Shown here: in pieces, positions 17,177 to 24,162 of the stretch | How the letters are laid out: the number at the start of each line of letters is the position of its first letter | Position numbering within the stretch: position 1 is the stretch's first letter | Assembly: GCA_028698525.1 (NCBI GenBank) | Contig: JAQVDB010000004.1 | Coordinates: 1 to 51,637, forward strand | Direction: 5' to 3' | DNA from: Clostridia bacterium | GTDB taxonomy: Bacteria > Bacillota > Clostridia > JAQVDB01 | Length of the DNA stretch: 51,637 nt | The notes under the pieces: model-generated | What the model was told of the DNA's origin: nothing | Databases searched by the model: none | What the model saw: only the letters and a program-made list of their open reading frames with translations | Made by a program: the position numbers and the translations under genes

Positions 17177-18716
17177 TAATGCATAAAATTGCTTTAGGCA
17201 ACATACCTATTACATCACTAGCAATGAGTCCAAATTCTCCTTTAACTTTTGAAGCTTGATCCCCGGACACTCCATGTATAAAAACCCCTGAGTAACAAGC
17301 ATCATACAATGGTATCCCCTGCGCAATAAAAGATGCAATTATCCCGGCCAGCACATCTCCCATCCCTGCAGTTGACATTCCAGGGTTACCTGTATTATTT
17401 ATAGCTAGCTTCCCTTCGGGAGAAGCAATTACAGTAGAGGCCCCTTTCAGTATTGTTATAACATTATATGTTTTGGACAACTCTTCTGCAATATTGAGCC
17501 TATGGCTTTGAACCTCTTTGATAGATACTCCTTTCAATCTTGCCATCTCCCCGGGATGAGGAGTGATAACTAAAGGGCAGTTTGCCTTTTTCAAACAATC
17601 CAAGTTTCCTGCTAATACATTAAGGCCATCAGCATCAATTATCACAGGCACATCCGAATATCTTATAATTTTACCAATAATATTGTAATTAACCTCATTT
17701 GTTCCGATACCTGGACCGAATACAATTGCATCGCTTTGATCTATCAAAGGTTTCAGCTGGCTTATGCATTCAATTGAAAGAACACCCCTTTTTTGCTCTT
17801 TAAGAGGGACTGTCATACCTTCGGTCAGCTTGTTCTCCAAAATATCCACTAACGATTCCCCTACCGCTACTTTCACCAGTCCACATCCGCTTCTCAACGC
17901 AGCCTGTGCTGTCATAGTCGGTGCTCCTGTCATTCCTGTAGAACCACCGATCACAAGCACCCTTCCATAGCTTCCTTTGTGAGTATCATTACTCCGCTTG
18001 CCAAAATACCTTTTTATATGTTCTTTTGTTATCATTTCTCGCTTTGCGCCATCATTTTCAAATGCCTGGGGTGGTATCCCAATATCCGCAATAATCAATT
18101 CTCCTGTATAGTCTCTTCCCGGATACACCAGGTGTCCTATCTTAGGCAGTTGGAATGTTACGGTAATATCAGCCTTTATGGATGTACCGCATATTCTACC
18201 CGTTCCACCATCAATTCCTGAGGGTATATCTACTGCAATAGTATATTTGCTATATTTGTTTATTGCCTCTATAACTTGCTGTATATTCCTTCTTACTTCT
18301 CCTTTTAGTCCAGTTCCTAATATTGCATCTACTACTACATGAGAACGCATTATATTTTTTATTATATCCTCTGTTATATTTGTATTAATTTTTTCAACTA
18401 ATATTCCTATTTTTTTTACTATATGATAATTTACTAACGCATCTCCCTTAATTTTAGAATCATCACCTACAATATAAACAATCACATTGAACTTTTTATT
18501 ATGTAATTGTCTGGCAACTGCAAATCCGTCACCCCCATTATTACCCGTTCCGACAAATACGACTACATTTCTGCCATTTTGTTTACCTAAATGACGGATT
18601 ATTTGATCAGTGACACGATAGGCTGCATTTTCCATCAATACAACTCCAGGTATTCCTATCTCCCTTATAGTATACCCATCAATCTCCGACATCTCCTGTG
18701 GCGTTACCACCCTCAT
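17169..18716 (-). CDS. nnrD: Bifunctional NAD(P)H-hydrate epimerase / ADP-dependent dehydratase
   Basis: The enzyme repairs hydrated NADH and NADPH. The N-terminal YjeF_N epimerase part shows VVFVGTGNNGGDGFAVARQL and VDAILGTGLKGEVR. The C-terminal carbohydrate-kinase-like dehydratase part shows RVLVIGGSTGMTGAPTMTA, AIVFGPGIGTN, LVITPHPGEMARL and GNPGMSTAGMGDVLAGIIA. At about 515 residues it is the normal fusion. The ATG at 18716 lies behind GAGGAGGGG; the longer frame would read through that site. It overlaps acpS by 38 bases, so the two are cotranscribed. Confidence 0.95.
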   Translation of the reverse strand: MRVVTPQEMSEIDGYTIREIGIPGVVLMENAAYRVTDQIIRHLGKQNGRNVVVFVGTGNNGGDGFAVARQLHNKKFNVIVYIVGDDSKIKGDALVNYHIVKKIGILVEKINTNITEDIIKNIMRSHVVVDAILGTGLKGEVRRNIQQVIEAINKYSKYTIAVDIPSGIDGGTGRICGTSIKADITVTFQLPKIGHLVYPGRDYTGELIIADIGIPPQAFENDGAKREMITKEHIKRYFGKRSNDTHKGSYGRVLVIGGSTGMTGAPTMTAQAALRSGCGLVKVAVGESLVDILENKLTEGMTVPLKEQKRGVLSIECISQLKPLIDQSDAIVFGPGIGTNEVNYNIIGKIIRYSDVPVIIDADGLNVLAGNLDCLKKANCPLVITPHPGEMARLKGVSIKEVQSHRLNIAEELSKTYNVITILKGASTVIASPEGKLAINNTGNPGMSTAGMGDVLAGIIASFIAQGIPLYDACYSGVFIHGVSGDQASKVKGEFGLIASDVIGMLPKAILCIND

Positions 18717-19104
18717 TATACCCCTCCTCGTATATAGCAATCGCATGGGCAACTGCATAATATCTGCTATGCGAAATAGATATTAAAATATCATCTATTT
18801 TTTTGTCCTTACAATACTTATATAAGTTATTGAACAACCTTATGCAAGGTTTACCTGCACCATTTTTATATATCTCTATATCCTTCCATTTAAAGCCTGC
18901 AAGGCCTGTTCCTACTGCCTTCAAAACCGCTTCTTTAGCTGTAAAATAACCTGCTATGGTATCTATATTATATTTTCTCTCTTCAAAGTATCGTATCTCA
19001 CTAGGAGTAAAAACTCTCGATATAATTTTTCTATTTCTATCAATCGCTTCTTTTATCCTATCTATTTCAATTATATCTATACCGGTACCATATACCAAAT
19101 CCAT
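18679..19104 (-). CDS. acpS: Holo-[acyl-carrier-protein] synthase
   Basis: AcpS transfers 4'-phosphopantetheine from CoA to acyl carrier protein. The signatures are complete: YGTGIDIIEIDRI, RVFTPSEIRYFEERK, YFTAKEAVLKAVGTGLAGFK and ISISHSRYYAVAHAIA. The length of 141 residues includes a short Gly/Asn-rich tail that overlaps the nnrD start. The acpS-nnrD-lipoprotein-ndoAI-ndoA order is close to that of Bacillus subtilis, but alr is missing here. Confidence 0.96.
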   Translation of the reverse strand: MDLVYGTGIDIIEIDRIKEAIDRNRKIISRVFTPSEIRYFEERKYNIDTIAGYFTAKEAVLKAVGTGLAGFKWKDIEIYKNGAGKPCIRLFNNLYKYCKDKKIDDILISISHSRYYAVAHAIAIYEEGYNEGGNATGDVGD

Positions 19105-19278
19105 ACTCTCCTATCTCTTTAGTTATATAAACTATACAGCAAACCCCTATTAGATAGTTTAACCTAAACCTTTCCGAACATATATACACTACCTACGGAG
19201 ATAGCTTAATATATCACACTATATATAACAGTATAATTTATAATCCATATATACTATTATAGTGAATTCTAAACAAAT

Positions 19279-19316
19279 AAAAAGGCTTTCTCTTAAAATT
19301 AAGGGAAAGCCTTTTT
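19279..19316 (-). terminator. Terminator after cheX
   Basis: On the minus strand AAAAAGGCTTTCCCTT pairs with AAGAGAAAGCCTTTTT and a T-rich tail follows. It begins at the cheX stop codon. Confidence 0.9.
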
Positions 19317-19317
19317 A

Positions 19318-19782
19318 TTATTTCTCCTCTGCTGCAATTCCAATTTCTATATTACCTATATCTCCAAGCTTTATAGGAATACATAACGTATTAATTTTGT
19401 TGGATACCTCCATACTATCACCGGTCAATATTGATGGAGGTGTTATGTCTATATTGATAGCTCTGTTATAAAGCAAAGTACTGGTGTTCCCCATTATCAT
19501 ATTTCCCAATTCAGAAATAGCGCTTAACGCCATCTGGTCCAAAGTTTCTACCTCCATACCTCCCATCATTGAAGAAGCAATTTTCATTGCAGTCTCTTTG
19601 TCCATATTAAACTGCACCTGACCGTTCAACTTGCCTGTAAGGCCTATAATGATTATTATTTGGTTGCCTCTATAAAGTGAATTTTTAAGATATATCTTTC
19701 CAATCTCTGAATCAACTCCGCAAACTTTTTTCAATACAGATGTGCTGGCTTCGATAAATGGGTTTATAAATTCAGCTTTCAC
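19318..19782 (-). CDS. cheX: CheX-type chemotaxis phosphatase
   Basis: This 154-residue CheC/CheX-family protein carries the single active-site helix ALSAISELGNMIMGNTS with the conserved Glu and Asn that attack the acyl-phosphate of CheY-P. Further family segments are INPFIEASTSVLKKVCGV and GLTGKLNGQVQFNMDKETA. It would dephosphorylate a CheY-like receiver. No chemotaxis or flagellar gene lies nearby, so it may act on another response regulator. A GTG start follows AAGGGGG. Confidence 0.88.
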   Translation of the reverse strand: MKAEFINPFIEASTSVLKKVCGVDSEIGKIYLKNSLYRGNQIIIIIGLTGKLNGQVQFNMDKETAMKIASSMMGGMEVETLDQMALSAISELGNMIMGNTSTLLYNRAINIDITPPSILTGDSMEVSNKINTLCIPIKLGDIGNIEIGIAAEEK

Positions 19783-19948
19783 TAGATTGCCCCCTTGTAT
19801 ATGATTAAAAAAACAGATATACGAAGATAATACTACCTTATGCCTTCTATTTCAATAAATATAACAACAGAGCAGTGCAATTGATACTTTGGTCTCATTT
19901 TTTTTAGTATAAAAGGATTATATATTCCCTTTGGATGGTCCTCCCGGT

Positions 19949-20503
19949 TCATATGTTTTTAATTTTACTTTCAAGTACAGTTCTATAAATATTATAATCA
20001 TTTTCTGTAAAAAGAATAAATTTGATAGTTTCCAATCCTCTGTTCTGATTTTCTATATAATCCATCACCGTTTGGATAGCCAATTGTGCTGCATGTTTTA
20101 TAGGAAATCGATAAACACCCGTACTTATAGAAGGAAATGCTATTGATTTTATATCATATTCATCTGCCAGCTTTAACGAATTATTATAGGCATTTGTTAA
20201 CAATGTATCCTCCCCCTTATTCCCTCCTCCCCATATAGGTCCTACAGTATGTATCACAAATTTGCACTTAAGCTTCCCTGCATTGGTTATCACTGCTTGT
20301 CCTGTAGGGCATCCTCCTTTTGTTTCCCTTATTTTTTTACACTCCTCCATAATCTGGGGACCACCTGCCCTATGTATGGCACCGTCTACTCCTCCACCAC
20401 CTAGCAATCCAGAGTTAGCTGCATTTACTATAGCATCAGTATCTTCTAAAGTTATATCACCTTTTTTAAGCAACAGTTCAACATTTTTTATATGTGCCTT
20501 CAT
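19949..20503 (-). CDS. Macrodomain protein (ADP-ribose deacylase type)
   Basis: This is a stand-alone macrodomain of 184 residues. The ligand-binding motifs are DAIVNAANSGLLGGGGVDGA, IHRAGGP, GQAVITNAGKLKCKFVIHTV, GPIWGGG, and the phosphate loop FPSISTGVYRFPIKHAA. It belongs to the YmdB/MacroD group, which hydrolyses O-acetyl-ADP-ribose or removes ADP-ribose from proteins. There is no operon partner. The start follows GGAGGAAAG. Confidence 0.92.
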   Translation of the reverse strand: MKAHIKNVELLLKKGDITLEDTDAIVNAANSGLLGGGGVDGAIHRAGGPQIMEECKKIRETKGGCPTGQAVITNAGKLKCKFVIHTVGPIWGGGNKGEDTLLTNAYNNSLKLADEYDIKSIAFPSISTGVYRFPIKHAAQLAIQTVMDYIENQNRGLETIKFILFTENDYNIYRTVLESKIKNI

Positions 20504-20658
20504 TGAAAACTTTCCTCCTTCTTTAAAATAATCCTATATATTGATTATATTAAACTTTTGCTGCCAAATAAAATTTTTAAAGCTTTATTTTGATTATGCA
20601 TATATAATTGCCCCAAAATTACGAAATACTATATTAAAAAGGAAAGGATGATATAAAA

Positions 20659-21966
20659 ATGTCTTTAATGCAAAATTTTTATAGCAGAATAACTGATAAC
20701 CTTTTAGATAAGCTTACAGATATGAAGATGGTAAAAGCACCTATGTTGGTGGATAACTACAGCTTTATTAAATTGATGGGAATAGCTGAAAGAGCGAAAA
20801 CAGGAAAACCACTCTCTCAACCCCTAGGCTCAACAAATGATTTCAAAGACTTCCAAGAATTAATGCTAATCCCCAACTTATTTCCTTTAGAAGACAATAA
20901 TGATATAGACACTCAAGTTGTGATAGGAAACCAAGCCCAAAAACCGATGACACTTCCTGTTCCTTTTATGGTTGCAGGTATGGCTTATGGCGCTTCCATA
21001 AGCATGAAAGCTAAAATAGCTTTAGCAAAAGCAGCCGCTTCCATTCAAACAGCTACAAATTCAGGAGAAGCAGGTTATATCCAACAAGAACGGGAAATTT
21101 CTTGTCTATACGTTGTGCAGTATAATCGTGCACAATGGGGGAACAGTGAGGAAGAATTAAAGAAAGCAGACATGATTGAAATAAAGATGGGGCAGGGTGC
21201 TAGCGCTGGTGATGGTTTTAAGGTTCCTTATCAAATGATAGATCAAGACTTTAGGGAGCATATAAAAATTGATAAAGAACAAGATGCAGTAATGCCTGCC
21301 CGTTTTCCTGATATAAACACAGCTGATGATTTAAAAAATAAAGTGGATTATTTAAGACAAATATCTGAAGGTGTACCTATAGCCGTTAAAATAGCGGCCG
21401 GCAATATCGAAGCTGATATAGATATTTTACTTTATGCGGGAGTTGACGCAATAGTAATAGATGGAGCACAAGGAGAAACAGCCAACAGTGCTGAAATAAC
21501 TATAAATAATTTCGGTATTCCAACTTTACATGCATTGATAAGAGCAGATGAATATCTAAATCAGAAAAATGCTCGAGACAAAGTATCGCTAATAATAACA
21601 GGAGGAATAAGGGATAGTGGTGACATGCTTAAAGCAATGGCTATGGGGGCAGATGCCTTCTATATAGGATATCCCTTAACTATAGCCTCGATATATACCC
21701 AGCTGGCAAATCTTCCTGCCGGAAGCAGCCCGGTAGATATTTATCTCTATGAGGGTAAGCACAAAAACTTGTTGGATGTGGAAGAAGCTGCAAACTGTAC
21801 TGCCAACTATCTAAAAGCCCTTAAAGAGGAAATAAACATCGGCCTTAGATGTTTAGGTAAAAATTCAATAGCAAATCTAAATAAAAATGATTTGGTTGCA
21901 CTAACAAAAGATATGGCAGAAATCACCGGGGTTAAATTGGCTTACAATATGCATAAAATAAATTGA
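20659..21966 (+). CDS. FMN-binding glutamate synthase-like protein
   Basis: The central part matches the FMN/central TIM-barrel domain of glutamate synthase: VAGMAYGASISMKAKIALAK, TATNSGEAGY, EIKMGQGASAGDGFKVP, DAIVIDGAQGETANSAEI, IITGGIRDSGDMLKAMAMGA and DAFYIG. Neither an amidotransferase domain nor the CxxxxxC iron-sulfur motif of true GltB is present, so it cannot be a complete glutamate synthase. Similar stand-alone enzymes of about 435-500 residues are common in Clostridia with unknown substrates. The gene is single and starts after AAGGAAAGGATG. Confidence 0.8.
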   Translation: MSLMQNFYSRITDNLLDKLTDMKMVKAPMLVDNYSFIKLMGIAERAKTGKPLSQPLGSTNDFKDFQELMLIPNLFPLEDNNDIDTQVVIGNQAQKPMTLPVPFMVAGMAYGASISMKAKIALAKAAASIQTATNSGEAGYIQQEREISCLYVVQYNRAQWGNSEEELKKADMIEIKMGQGASAGDGFKVPYQMIDQDFREHIKIDKEQDAVMPARFPDINTADDLKNKVDYLRQISEGVPIAVKIAAGNIEADIDILLYAGVDAIVIDGAQGETANSAEITINNFGIPTLHALIRADEYLNQKNARDKVSLIITGGIRDSGDMLKAMAMGADAFYIGYPLTIASIYTQLANLPAGSSPVDIYLYEGKHKNLLDVEEAANCTANYLKALKEEINIGLRCLGKNSIANLNKNDLVALTKDMAEITGVKLAYNMHKIN

Positions 21967-22046
21967 TACATTTATTATCACAAAAATTGTGGGGTGTTCA
22001 TAGTATATATTATAAAGTAATAATTAATTAAAGGTGAGGTGAAATT

Positions 22047-22154
22047 ATGGGTTACGGTTGTGGAACTGGCAAAGGCAGTGAATTATTATTCTTCTTCCTT
22101 CTCCTTGTAATCCTATTCTGCGGATGCGGATTTGGAGGAATACTTGAAGAATAA
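22047..22154 (+). CDS. YjcZ-like small glycine/cysteine-rich sporulation-type protein
   Basis: This 35-residue peptide starts MGYGCGTGKGSE, followed by a hydrophobic core LLFFFLLLVILF and a CGCGFGG end. This Gly-rich plus single-helix layout is that of YjcZ/YrzI-type small proteins found in spores or the spore coat. The ATG follows AAGGTGAGGTGAA. A strong terminator follows, and a related gene lies 190 bases further on. Confidence 0.72.
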   Translation: MGYGCGTGKGSELLFFFLLLVILFCGCGFGGILEE

Positions 22155-22185
22155 GACTTATTAAGGTAACCTGACAGTACATTTT

Positions 22186-22229
22186 AGAAAGGATAGATGA
22201 GTCATGCTTTTCATCTATCCTTTCTTTAT
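22186..22229 (+). terminator. Terminator after first small YjcZ-like gene
   Basis: AGAAAGGATAGATGA (22186-22200) and TCATCTATCCTTTCT (22211-22225) are perfectly complementary, with a ten-base loop and a T-rich end. Confidence 0.9.
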
Positions 22230-22344
22230 TATTTAAAGGTTTATCAAATATTTCATTTAAATGTAACACAACAACTTCAATATACATATATATAGAGTAA
22301 CTAAAAAATATATAAATCAGTATATATAGTCGGGAGGTGAATCC

Positions 22345-22476
22345 ATGGGCTTTGGCGGAAAAGGCGGCTGCGGTTTTGGTGGTGATGGTTCCAGCTTATT
22401 ATTTTTCTTCCTACTTTTAGTTATAATATTCTGCAACTGCGGCGGATTAGGATTTGGATTGGAAAAAACAGAATAA
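22345..22476 (+). CDS. Second YjcZ-like small glycine/cysteine-rich protein
   Basis: This 43-residue paralogue of the gene at 22047 begins MGFGGKGGCGFGGDGSS, then LLFFFLLLVIIF, then CNCGGLGFG. Its ribosome site is GGGAGGTGA. It has its own terminator, so the two genes are separate transcription units. Both may be made during sporulation, which I infer from family membership only. Confidence 0.72.
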   Translation: MGFGGKGGCGFGGDGSSLLFFFLLLVIIFCNCGGLGFGLEKTE

Positions 22477-22482
22477 ATAGAA

Positions 22483-22522
22483 AAACGCCACTTTGTTTGC
22501 AGCAAATTAAAGTGGCGTTTCT
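22483..22522. terminator. Bidirectional terminator
   Basis: AAACGCCACTTT and AAAGTGGCGTTT form a 12-bp stem flanked by A and T runs. It serves the YjcZ-like gene on the plus strand and the DUF3006 gene on the minus strand. Confidence 0.88.
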
Positions 22523-22544
22523 TTATAATAGAGTTATAAAAATT

Positions 22545-22748
22545 TCAATCCTCCCATACGTCATCCATCAACTTTTCTATTTCATTTTTACTTTTTTGCG
22601 TTGCTTCTCTATCTATTTTTATGCAAAGTACATCTCCTGGCTGTGCTTTTTCAGGAATTACTTCCAACGGAATATCAATGGTATTATTGCTGCCCTCGAC
22701 TTCAACTACTGCAAAATTACCCTCAAACCTGTCTATAATTATTTTCAT
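22545..22748 (-). CDS. DUF3006 small protein
   Basis: This 67-residue protein, KIIIDRFEGNFAVVEVEGSN through EVIPEKAQPGDVL, is a typical DUF3006 member. These small beta-rich proteins are often encoded next to ComEC-like metallo-hydrolases, as here, where the MBL gene ends 25 bases upstream. The function is unknown. The ATG at 22748 follows AAAAGGAGGATAT; the longer frame from 22802 is rejected because that ribosome site would be internal. Confidence 0.85.
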   Translation of the reverse strand: MKIIIDRFEGNFAVVEVEGSNNTIDIPLEVIPEKAQPGDVLCIKIDREATQKSKNEIEKLMDDVWED

Positions 22749-22773
22749 AGATATCCTCCTTTTGACTTTTAAA

Positions 22774-23646
22774 TCATGGACTAAAATATAATTGTTGACC
22801 ATCTCCTGCCACTATTATATCTCCTAGTTCATCTGTCCTATATATATCACAGCCAATATCTTTCAAAGATTCTATAGTTTCTTGATGAGGATGACCATAT
22901 TTGTTATCTGCTCCCAAACATATAACAGCATACTTGGGGGATATCTGACTTAAAAACTCCGGTGTGCTGGAACTTGAGCTACCATGATGTCCCACCTTTA
23001 AAACATCTGCTTCTAGGTCATAACCCCTATCCAACAGCTCTCTCTCCACCTGGTTTTCAGCATCACCCATAAATAAAAATCTATTATCCTCATAGGTCAC
23101 CTTTATGACGGCGGAATAATTGTTCAAATCATCATATGATTCGCTTACCGGCGAGAGCATCTCCACTCTGACCGAATCATCCAAATCAAAAGCAATTCCC
23201 GCTTTAGCGGATTTTATCTTTACACCCCTGCTTTTTGCCGCTTTAAGCACATCTTCAAAGGTCTTTGTGTTATGCGCCACCTTGGGCATATAGAAACTTT
23301 CTATTTCAAAGTCATGTATCACATCATCCAGCCCTCCTATGTGGTCGCTGTGAGGATGTGTTCCCACAAGGCAATTAATCTTATCAATACCTAGATTTTT
23401 TAGATAATCTACTACTTGCTCTCCCTTATTGTTGTCTCCTGCGTCTATCAGCATAGTTTTTCCTGCTTTAGTCTGTATCAATATAGAATCCCCTTGCCCA
23501 ACATCTATAAAATGCACTAATATATCTCCATCTATATCCCTTTGCACAGTAGAATATGAACATGCAGATAAGACTAAAATTATTGCTGTTATAATTACTA
23601 TATACTTTACTTTGTTTGTATTCATCCTTATTTTTCCCTCTCCCAT
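22774..23646 (-). CDS. ComEC-like metallo-beta-lactamase-fold lipoprotein
   Basis: A lipoprotein signal (IVIITAIILVLSACS) precedes a metallo-beta-lactamase domain like the C-terminal part of ComEC. Metal-binding motifs are VHFIDVGQGDSILIQT, IDAGDN, GTHPHSDHIGGLDDVI (HxHxDH), LFMGDAENQVE and KVGHHGSSSSST. It would face the outside of the cell as a membrane-anchored hydrolase, perhaps a nuclease or phosphodiesterase, since the ComEC domain is thought to degrade DNA. No membrane channel part is attached. An ATG at 23625 is an alternative start with a shorter n-region. Confidence 0.85.
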   Translation of the reverse strand: MGEGKIRMNTNKVKYIVIITAIILVLSACSYSTVQRDIDGDILVHFIDVGQGDSILIQTKAGKTMLIDAGDNNKGEQVVDYLKNLGIDKINCLVGTHPHSDHIGGLDDVIHDFEIESFYMPKVAHNTKTFEDVLKAAKSRGVKIKSAKAGIAFDLDDSVRVEMLSPVSESYDDLNNYSAVIKVTYEDNRFLFMGDAENQVERELLDRGYDLEADVLKVGHHGSSSSSTPEFLSQISPKYAVICLGADNKYGHPHQETIESLKDIGCDIYRTDELGDIIVAGDGQQLYFSP

Positions 23647-23669
23647 AATTTCCTATATTTTTAAAATAT

Positions 23670-23704
23670 CCCGATAGTGTATCCGCAATCTATCGCACTA
23701 CGGG
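23670..23704. other. Inverted repeat upstream of MBL gene
   Basis: CCCGATAGTG and CACTACGGG pair with one bulge over a 16-base loop. It is about 25-60 bases before the MBL lipoprotein start. It could be an attenuator or a terminator from either direction. Nothing more can be said from the sequence. Confidence 0.35.
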
Positions 23705-23831
23705 CATCATATATCCCCTGAACACAGCCTAATTTTGTTTAACTGATACAGTGTAACCAAGAACTTGTCTGCAAGGATAATACCATAAAACACCCCTTCT
23801 GGGCAAACAATTTTTTTATTATTAATCTTGA

Positions 23832-23860
23832 TTGACTGGCAATTTAAGAAGTGTTATACT
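23832..23860 (+). promoter_or_regulatory. Vegetative-type promoter of the sensory hydrogenase operon
   Basis: TTGACT (23832-23837) and TATACT (23855-23860) are separated by exactly 17 bases, a near-consensus housekeeping sigma promoter. It lies about 40 bases upstream of the first gene, with a palindrome at the expected transcription start. Confidence 0.8.
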
Positions 23861-23867
23861 TTATTTA

Positions 23868-23885
23868 GTGTTAAAATTTTAACAA
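23868..23885 (+). promoter_or_regulatory. Candidate Rex operator
   Basis: The sequence GTGTTAAAATTTTAACAA matches the clostridial Rex consensus TTGTTAANNNNTTAACAA at 13 of its 14 fixed positions and contains a perfect 16-base palindrome. It covers the predicted transcription start, an ideal place for repression. Rex releases DNA when the NADH/NAD+ ratio is high. Confidence 0.65.
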
Positions 23886-23901
23886 TGTTGGAGGATATAC
23901 T

Positions 23902-24162
23902 ATGCTGGATATATATATTTGTGTAGGCAGTTCATGTCATTTGAAAGGCTCTTATGAAGTAATAAAAATTTTCCAACATCTTATAAAGGATAATGGCCTG
24001 GAACAAGCTGTCAGTTTAAATGCATCATTTTGTCTTGGGAATTGCACAGAGGGTGTAGCAGCAATAATAGCAGGAGAAAATGTTAATAATTTAACAGCAA
24101 GCAATGCAAAAGAAATATTTAATGAAAAAGTGCTTGGGAGGATTAAATATGAGCGTGATTAA
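23902..24162 (+). CDS. Thioredoxin-like [2Fe-2S] ferredoxin
   Basis: This 86-residue protein has the four-cysteine pattern of NuoE-type thioredoxin-fold ferredoxins: CVGSSCHLKGS near the start and SFCLGNCTEGV in the middle. It lacks the N-terminal helical part of true NuoE. It would carry one [2Fe-2S] cluster and pass electrons to or from the neighbouring hydrogenase. Its last 14 bases overlap the hydrogenase gene, so the two are translated together. It starts after TTGGAGGAT. Confidence 0.88.
   Translation: MLDIYICVGSSCHLKGSYEVIKIFQHLIKDNGLEQAVSLNASFCLGNCTEGVAAIIAGENVNNLTASNAKEIFNEKVLGRIKYERD

Noticed and set aside
18717-18758. Upstream extension of nnrD (14 extra residues)
   Set aside because: The extension would read through the GAGGAGGGG ribosome site that serves the ATG at 18716.
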